Below, one piece after another: positions 15,908 to 20,694 of a stretch of DNA of 20,694 bases. The position numbers and the translations under genes were made by a program. The stretch is from Ktedonobacteraceae bacterium. Lineage in GTDB: Bacteria > Chloroflexota > Ktedonobacteria > Ktedonobacterales > Ktedonobacteraceae. The DNA lies in contig JADBKA010000076.1 of NCBI GenBank assembly GCA_014896635.1, positions 1-20,694 of the forward strand, read 5' to 3'. The notes under the pieces are model-generated. The model did no database searches and had not been told where the DNA came from. It saw nothing but the letters and a program-made list of their open reading frames with translations. Positions within the stretch are counted from its first letter, which is position 1. Every line of letters starts with the position of its first letter.

Positions 15908-16900
15908 CTAAAGTGTTATTGTACGCTTTTCAGCCTCGGATTGATAGGCGCCCAGGATGATCTTGAGCACTTCGGTACCCTCGACCTCGGTGTGAATGGG
16001 ACGCTGCTGCTCACGCAGGCGCATGACAAAATCGGCGATCTCGGCAACGAACGTATTTACCTGGTGAAACTTGATCGTCTCCTCGCTCTGACCGCGCAAT
16101 TTGATGAACAGATCACCGCTATAGCTGCCATAGATAGAGCCTTTTTCACCAACGAGAGAAAATTTCTCAGTGTTGGAAGGTGGTTCGTATGCCCAACTTG
16201 TCATAATATTGCCAATCGTGCCATCGGCGAAGCGCACCAGTACCATTGCTGAGTCTTCACCGTCCAGAAAGTGCAGGCGATGGTTGCTGAGAAAACCCGT
16301 TACCTCTACCGGTGCGCTACCTGCCAGGTAGAGCAGCAGATAAGAGGGATGGTAGCCGGTGTCGATCAACTCTCCGCCGCCGATCATCGAACGATGGCCA
16401 CGCCAACCAACTGTTTCTTTATTAAAAGAATTAAAGAAAGAATCGGTCGTGCGAATCTGGTAGACTTTGCCAATAACGTTTTCATCGAGCAATTGTCGCG
16501 CGCGCTGGATCGCAGGCATGAACAACTGATTATGCGCACACATCAACGTGACGTTGTTTGCTTCAACAGCCGATTTGACAGCTTCAGCCTCTTCCAGCGT
16601 CAGGCAGAGCGGCTTCTCACACAGAATATGCTTTTTCGCGCCGGCAGCAGCCACAATAGCCGCTTTGTGCAGGTGATGTGGCAGGCAGATGTCAACCGCG
16701 TCGATATCGGCCTCTGCGACCATGCGCTCGAAATCAGTATAGACGGCTGCGCCGCCAACCTGTTCTGCTCTTCTTCGTGCGTTCTCCTCTACGATGTCGC
16801 AGACCGCTGTAACCCTGACCTGTTCAGGGATAGCAAGATAGCCACGAATGTGTACCTCGGTGATACCACCGCTGCCGATGAGTCCAACTCTGATTGTCAT
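15908..16900 (-). CDS. Gfo/Idh/MocA-family NAD(P)-dependent oxidoreductase (first)
   Basis: 330 aa. The N-terminal Rossmann domain begins IRVGLIGSGGITEVHIRGY (the glycine-rich loop, about residues 6-14), then CLPHHLHKAAIVAAAGAKKHILCEKP with the family EKP motif (95-97, lysine contacting NAD(P) and substrate). The C-terminal domain carries the catalytic Asp180-x3-His184 (ELIDTGYHP). All family residues are present, so it is likely active on a sugar, inositol or similar polyol; which one cannot be told. The ATG at 16900 has GAGGAG about 4-5 nt upstream. It lies downstream of the AraC regulator and the second Gfo gene on the same strand. Confidence 0.92.
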   Translation of the reverse strand: MTIRVGLIGSGGITEVHIRGYLAIPEQVRVTAVCDIVEENARRRAEQVGGAAVYTDFERMVAEADIDAVDICLPHHLHKAAIVAAAGAKKHILCEKPLCLTLEEAEAVKSAVEANNVTLMCAHNQLFMPAIQRARQLLDENVIGKVYQIRTTDSFFNSFNKETVGWRGHRSMIGGGELIDTGYHPSYLLLYLAGSAPVEVTGFLSNHRLHFLDGEDSAMVLVRFADGTIGNIMTSWAYEPPSNTEKFSLVGEKGSIYGSYSGDLFIKLRGQSEETIKFHQVNTFVAEIADFVMRLREQQRPIHTEVEGTEVLKIILGAYQSEAEKRTITL

Positions 16901-16953
16901 TGTTCTCCTCTGTTACTAAATAGCCGGTTTATGATGTAAATAACAAATCCCTT

Positions 16954-16993
16954 TAAAGAGTGAGCATGGGGAGATGCTCATGTTCACTCTTTA
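16954..16993. terminator. Long hairpin at the end of the AraC gene
   Basis: The arms 16954-16968 and 16979-16993 pair over 15 positions, 14 Watson-Crick and one G-T wobble, around a 10-nt loop. An alternative inner stem TGAGCAT/ATGCTCA (16961-16967 with 16974-16980) is possible. The structure covers the AraC stop codon (16984-16986) and lies 54 nt before the next Gfo start. There is no clean T-run, so it may be an attenuator or mRNA stabiliser rather than a full terminator. Confidence 0.5.
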
Positions 16994-17977
16994 CAATTCT
17001 GTTGTCGCTGTTCGCGGTATTGCAGGGGTGTCATGCCCATGCGCTTCTTGAAGACATAGTGCAGGTAGCTGCCGCTAGAGAAACCGTGCTGGACAGCCAG
17101 TTGCTCGATGGTCTGTTCAGAATGCACCAGGGCATGACAGATCTGAGCCAGGCGATAGTTCTCAAGATAGCCACTGAACGTTTCTCCTGCCTGTTCGTTC
17201 AGGATACGCTGTAACTGCCGGCTGCAAATATGCAGCTCCTGCGCGACTTCTTCAAGTGTGAGCGGGCGAGCGTAGTTCTCGCGTATGTACTGGGTTGCCA
17301 GCCGGTAACGGTGAGCGTTCATGTCGCGTGGCGGCAATGCCGTATGAATATAGGTGACATCGTGCGCTCTGGCTGCGCGCAACAGGATCTGGAGGATGGC
17401 CTGGCGAATAGTGCTGAAGGCTCCCAGTTCGCGGTTGCTCCAGGCATTGTAAGCAGTAAGGAACCATTGCATGGCATCATAGCGATCAGGCAGAGGAAAA
17501 GCCGTCATCAGATCGAGTTGGCGGACACACTCATCCGCCTCGGCGACTTCCCACGACTCTCCCCACTCGTCCATCCCTTTTGTATTATCGGGCAGTGGCA
17601 CGATATCGACATGAAGACATAGCTCTTCCAGAGGCTCCCGGGGTCCATATCCTGCGGTGCATCACCTGAGGACCCGTCAGGTAGAACATGCCTGCCTGGA
17701 GGGGGAAGGTCCCTTCGTGCAGAGTGACGCTGCCTTTGCCGCGCGGGATGAAATGGAACTCGTATTCACGGTGCTTGTGGGAAGGGATGACCTCTCCGGC
17801 CTGGAAGATAGCGAGATGGCACTTTAAGACCTGCAAGCCGTATCTTCCCCAGCGGAAGCGCAGATCCAGCCGGTCCAATGCATGCGGATCGGCCTGCATC
17901 GGCTCGAAGAGAAACGGACCGTTGCCTGTCCTGGCAGGAAGAGAATGTGATCGGCCAGCCTGTTGTATCGCCCTCAT
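16984..17977 (-). pseudogene. AraC-family regulator with cupin domain, frameshifted
   Basis: Two overlapping frames form one gene of about 330 codons. The first (17977 to about 17643) encodes an AraC-type cupin: HKHREYEFHFIPRGKG with His67, His69, Glu72 and the following VMH (His107). The second (about 17643 to 16984) continues with EELCLHVDIVPLPD and ends with two helix-turn-helix units, LTLEEVAQELHICSRQLQRI and IEQLAVQHGFSSGSYLHYVF. One extra base in the CCC/GGGG run (17637-17643) breaks the frame; removing it joins W-T-R-E-P-L-E-E-L seamlessly. ATG 17977 has AGGAG 11 nt upstream. It lies between two Gfo genes, so it most likely regulated them in response to a sugar-like compound. It may be a true pseudogene or a homopolymer sequencing error. 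Confidence 0.8.
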
Positions 17978-18053
17978 GGTTATGCCTGCTCCTCATGGAT
18001 CAGCATAGCGATGGTTTTCACCTTGCTGGTATGCTGCTCATGCCAGTTACCGA

Positions 18054-19082
18054 TCAGCGTGCCAGCTCGTCCAGGCGCACTTTTTGCCCACCGCGAGCCG
18101 CAAGATTGGCCGCTTCCATGAGCATAGTCAGTTCAACGGCCAGCCTGATGTTTTCGGTAGCGGTCGTCTCCTGCTGGATATGTGTCACCCACTGCTGGAA
18201 GGCGGAAGGCAGATCGGGCGGGAAATCGCTGAAGGTCTGCCACTGCCCGCCGGGGCCGGCAGCCGGCAGCGCACTGCGCAGTTGCAGTTTCTCCTCTGGC
18301 GTTCCATAGAACAGGCTGCCTTCCGTCCCATGAATCTCGATAGTAAAGGGCGAGAAGCGATTGACAAAGCCAGCTTCGACCACACCGAGCAAACCCTGTG
18401 GATAGTGCAGGATGGCGACAGCATTATCTTCGACTGCACGCCCGGTGATATAGCCGTAGTGAGCACTGACGCTCTCAGGCAACGCGGGGCCGGCGAAGAG
18501 GCGCGCCAGGTACATCGGGTGACAGCCCAGATCGATCAATGCGCCGCCGAGCGTCTCATGCGGGTCGAAAAAGTGAGCAGGCAGCCAGCCATCAGGATTT
18601 TCGGCTGTGCGGACCGCGCCATTGTGCGAGAGGCGCGTTCTAATCAGGGTGACCTCACCCAGTAGCCCGCGTGCCAGGATATCCTGAATGGCTCGCGTGT
18701 AGCCAGTATAGGCACGTGGGAGAGAGACGGTGAGCTTAACACCTGCCTGATCGACGGCAGCAAGGATTTCGTTGCATTCGCGCAAAGTGGGGGCAAGCAC
18801 TTTTTCGGTGAAAATATGCTTGCCTGCCTGCGCAGCCGCGACCATTACATCGCGGTGCATGCTGGTCGGGGTATCGATGATAACGGCATCAATGTCAGGC
18901 CGGGTGAGCAACTCGTCGAGACGTTCGTAGAAAGGAACGCCCAGGGCTGAAGCCTGCGTTTTCCCTCGCTCTGGCGATTCGTCCCATGCCGCAACTATTT
19001 CGGTCGCCGGGTGCTCCCTTGCCTGCCTGGCATAGTCACGGGCATGGACATGCCAGAAGCTAATCATCGCTACACGGATCAT
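18054..19082 (-). CDS. Gfo/Idh/MocA-family oxidoreductase (second), divergent motifs
   Basis: 342 aa from ATG 19082 (AAGGAG about 8 nt upstream); a longer start at 19097 has no better signal. It belongs to the group with an N-terminal MISFWHVHARDY instead of the glycine-rich GxGxxG loop, and the EKP motif reads EKV (HIFTEKVLAPTL). The catalytic Asp184-x3-His188 (LIDLGCHP) is kept, as is the C-terminal beta-sheet domain. The changes may mark a distinct cofactor-binding subgroup, not loss of function. It is the first gene of the minus-strand set Gfo, AraC, Gfo, with its own promoter upstream. Confidence 0.9.
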   Translation of the reverse strand: MIRVAMISFWHVHARDYARQAREHPATEIVAAWDESPERGKTQASALGVPFYERLDELLTRPDIDAVIIDTPTSMHRDVMVAAAQAGKHIFTEKVLAPTLRECNEILAAVDQAGVKLTVSLPRAYTGYTRAIQDILARGLLGEVTLIRTRLSHNGAVRTAENPDGWLPAHFFDPHETLGGALIDLGCHPMYLARLFAGPALPESVSAHYGYITGRAVEDNAVAILHYPQGLLGVVEAGFVNRFSPFTIEIHGTEGSLFYGTPEEKLQLRSALPAAGPGGQWQTFSDFPPDLPSAFQQWVTHIQQETTATENIRLAVELTMLMEAANLAARGGQKVRLDELAR

Positions 19083-19127
19083 GAAATTCTCCTTCAAAAT
19101 TGCGACCGGAAACCTCGTGTTGTTTCA

Positions 19128-19156
19128 AGTTTACCGATGTTCATGGGCTTTTTCAA
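19128..19156 (-). promoter_or_regulatory. Likely promoter of the Gfo-AraC-Gfo set
   Basis: On the minus strand TTGAAA (19156-19151) and TAAACT (19133-19128) are 17 nt apart, with five and four of six consensus bases. Start near 19121 gives a 38-nt leader. Confidence 0.5.
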
Positions 19157-19205
19157 TGCAACAAGACGACATAATGGGTGAGATTACACGACAGCCCCTT
19201 TTCTT

Positions 19206-19340
19206 CATAGTGGGAGAAAGGAAAAAAGGGACATCCCCTTAAGCGTCAACTTAAAGGAGTGTTCTCTCTCCCAAAGGAGAAAAATAGAGGAGAAAAAGTT
19301 TTTCAGGGGACAATCCTTATGCCTCCTGGACCCCCGTTCA
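19206..19340. repeat. Decayed copies of the 15766-15879 repeat
   Basis: Compared with the reverse complement of the MITE-like element, 19306-19336 keeps GGGGACA, ATGCC and CCTGGACCCC in the same order, with about 18 nt (one hairpin) missing. A second partial match with GAGAAA, GGGACA and CCCC lies at 19214-19238. The terminal repeats are gone. The block runs into the stop codon of the membrane-protein gene (19338-19340). No gene is present in 19157-19337. The alignment was made by eye. Confidence 0.4.
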
Positions 19341-19979
19341 GCTCTGAGCTTGCAAATCGCTGATTTTCCACTCGTTATTCTCATCCTTCGTCAGGGTGAC
19401 AATATCATTATTCACACCTTGAGAGCGGTGAACCAGCTTCAGGCTTGTCACAGCCTTGCTCTGTGTATCATCAACCTGCCCATGTGTGCACGTGACCACT
19501 TTATCCTGTGAGAGAATACTTGTAAATTCCTGTTCGGTGAGGCTTGTCTGGAAAGATTTTGAGAAGGCGTTATAGGCTCCATGATAATTCTCTTGCTGTA
19601 ATGACTGGCAGAATGCATCTAATGTCTTCATAGGAGTAGAACGGTTGAAGTAAGTATAGGTGAAGACCGCTGCCGCACCGATAATCAGGAGAGCTACAAC
19701 AGAGCTGAGAACGATCAGGAGCGTAGGAGGACGTCTGGAGGATACAGCTATTTTCTCGGCGCTGGCTCCAGCGCCGGCCTGCAAAGTTGCTGCATGAGGC
19801 AATGCTGGTTGAGATGGTGCTTCTGAAGGAGAGTACGACCGGGAGGGTGACTGGACTGTGCTCTCTGATGACTGTTCAGGCGGTACATAGTGCATGCCGG
19901 ACTGATCAGGCACATATGGAAATTCCTGGATATCATACCCCTGCTCATCGTCGAAACGACGGCCTTCTGGCTCCCACAT
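19338..19979 (-). CDS. Single-pass membrane protein with Pro/Ser-rich N-terminus, function unknown
   Basis: 213 aa from ATG 19979 (AAAGGGA 6 nt upstream); a frame to 20204 starts too early. Residues 1-80 are hydrophilic, acidic at first, then rich in Ser, Pro and Gln. Residues 85-108 are one clear membrane helix (LLIVLSSVVALLIIGAAAVF) after a positive SRRPP, so the C-terminal 100 residues should be outside. That domain (TPMKTLDAFCQSLQQENYHGAYNAF onward) has helix-rich start and beta-rich end, like the small NTF2-like or DUF4878-type domains, and holds Cys123 and Cys164, which could pair. I do not recognise the exact family. A possible promoter on the minus strand is CATAAT at 20060-20055, with TTTCAA 17 nt before it. 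Confidence 0.8.
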   Translation of the reverse strand: MWEPEGRRFDDEQGYDIQEFPYVPDQSGMHYVPPEQSSESTVQSPSRSYSPSEAPSQPALPHAATLQAGAGASAEKIAVSSRRPPTLLIVLSSVVALLIIGAAAVFTYTYFNRSTPMKTLDAFCQSLQQENYHGAYNAFSKSFQTSLTEQEFTSILSQDKVVTCTHGQVDDTQSKAVTSLKLVHRSQGVNNDIVTLTKDENNEWKISDLQAQS

Positions 19980-20269
19980 GATCATTCCCTTTCTTTTTCT
20001 AGCAAACAGGACAGCGGCATCGCTAATATATATGTATGTAAGTCTAACAGATGGATTATGCTCTCCACAAGGGCAAATTGAAAGCTCAAGGTATACAAAG
20101 AAATATTCGACACGCGTTGTAGTATTCAATAGGGACTTGTCACCGGCACCGAGACCATGCATACTAGACAGGGCAAAACTACCCACCATATCTACCTGTG
20201 ACACGTATACACAGTAGTAAAGAAAGACAGGGCAGCAGCCCTTGAAACAATAAGAATAAGGAGTCGGGA

Positions 20270-20694
20270 GTGAGCGAAATTTTCCCGCACTATGATGATT
20301 CCATTGTGATCAACACAAACAGGCTCACCAAAGTTTTCGGCAGACTGGTTGCAGTCAACGATTTGCATTTACAAGTGATGCGGGGAGATGTTTTTGGTTT
20401 TCTTGGCCCTAACGGGTCAGGCAAAACAACGACGATTCGTATGTTGCTCGGCCTCATTCGTCCCACAGCCGGTAGGGCCATCCTGTTTGGTATGGATAAC
20501 GCCTATCAACTATCGGCGATTCTCCAGCGCGTAGGAGCTATTGTAGAAACTCCGGTCTTCTATCCTTACTTATCCGGCCTGGACAACTTGCGCGTCATCG
20601 CGGCCAGTTCAGGTATGATGTCGGGCAAATCAAACGACAGACGCCTGGCCGAGGTACTGGAAATCGTCGAACTGCGCGCTTATGAGAAACTGGC
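20270..20694 (+). CDS. ABC-2 type exporter ATPase, truncated at right edge
   Basis: 141 codons visible, GTG start with AAGGAG 6 nt upstream (20258-20263). After a short N-terminus comes NRLTKVFGRLVAVNDLHL, Walker A GPNGSGKTTT (about residues 48-57), then RVGAIVETPVFYPYLSGLDNL, the Q-loop region typical of BcrA-like drug/lantibiotic exporters and ABC-2 systems. The signature and Walker B lie outside. A permease gene is expected next. It is divergent from the membrane-protein gene; the 290-nt gap 19980-20269 contains no other gene. Confidence 0.88.
   Translation, partial: MSEIFPHYDDSIVINTNRLTKVFGRLVAVNDLHLQVMRGDVFGFLGPNGSGKTTTIRMLLGLIRPTAGRAILFGMDNAYQLSAILQRVGAIVETPVFYPYLSGLDNLRVIAASSGMMSGKSNDRRLAEVLEIVELRAYEKL

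Noticed and set aside
17766..17996. Alternative minus frame of 76 codons over the AraC start
   Set aside because: It lacks any motif, while the overlapping frame from 17977 encodes the cupin domain.
20191..20220. CTGTG/CACAG inverted repeat upstream of the ABC exporter gene
   Set aside because: The arms are only 5 nt with a 9-nt spacer, which is expected by chance; no promoter of good quality adjoins it.

Overview
This window looks like ordinary chromosome from a bacterium in the phylum Chloroflexota, most likely class Ktedonobacteria. That placement is inferred from the mix of genes: an MmyB-like XRE regulator, a Uma2-family protein, a Pro-rich double zinc-ribbon protein, a small single-pass protein with a Pro/Ser-rich cytoplasmic arm, and Bacillus-like FadE and FadN proteins. 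No rRNA, tRNA, CRISPR array, phage gene or transposase was seen.

Layout from left to right. (1) 1-854, minus: a zinc-ribbon protein running off the left edge. (2) 1005-1793, minus: an XRE/MmyB regulator with its own promoter, divergent from (3) a fatty-acid degradation cluster at 1999-10036: acyl-CoA ligase (fadD), acyl-CoA dehydrogenase (fadE), thiolase (fadA) and fused hydroxyacyl-CoA dehydrogenase/enoyl-CoA hydratase (fadN). It ends in a clear intrinsic terminator and is interrupted by a minus-strand Uma2 gene at 5679-6287. Together these four enzymes cover activation and all four steps of beta-oxidation, except the electron-transfer flavoprotein. (4) 10158-11267, minus: an orphan sugar-importer ATPase of the MalK/MsmX type, preceded by a promoter and a 19-nt perfect palindrome. 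(5) 11671-12556, plus: a stand-alone RAM-domain (Lrp/AsnC effector) protein and a GNAT acetyltransferase. (6) 12577-15710, plus: a strong promoter, an operator, a TetR regulator and an overlapping PEP-utilising enzyme of the rifampin-phosphotransferase shape. That enzyme is broken by a frameshift and a nonsense codon. (7) 15766-15879: a MITE-like inverted repeat. (8) 15908-19082, minus: two Gfo/Idh/MocA oxidoreductases flanking an AraC/cupin regulator that is frameshifted; probably one carbohydrate-related operon. (9) 19338-19979, minus: a single-pass membrane protein of unknown function, next to decayed copies of the repeat. (10) 20270-20694, plus: the start of an ABC-2 type exporter ATPase, cut by the right edge.

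The main points of interest are local control signals and decay rather than a clear new system. Three regulators or promoters (XRE, TetR, MalK-like ATPase) have well-placed promoter elements with repeats positioned like operators. Two genes carry single-base indels at homopolymers, and one of them also has a Trp-to-stop change. The two Gfo genes plus the cupin-AraC regulator, and the TetR plus Rph-like pair, are the least-understood units. I found no convincing evidence for an entirely new system.
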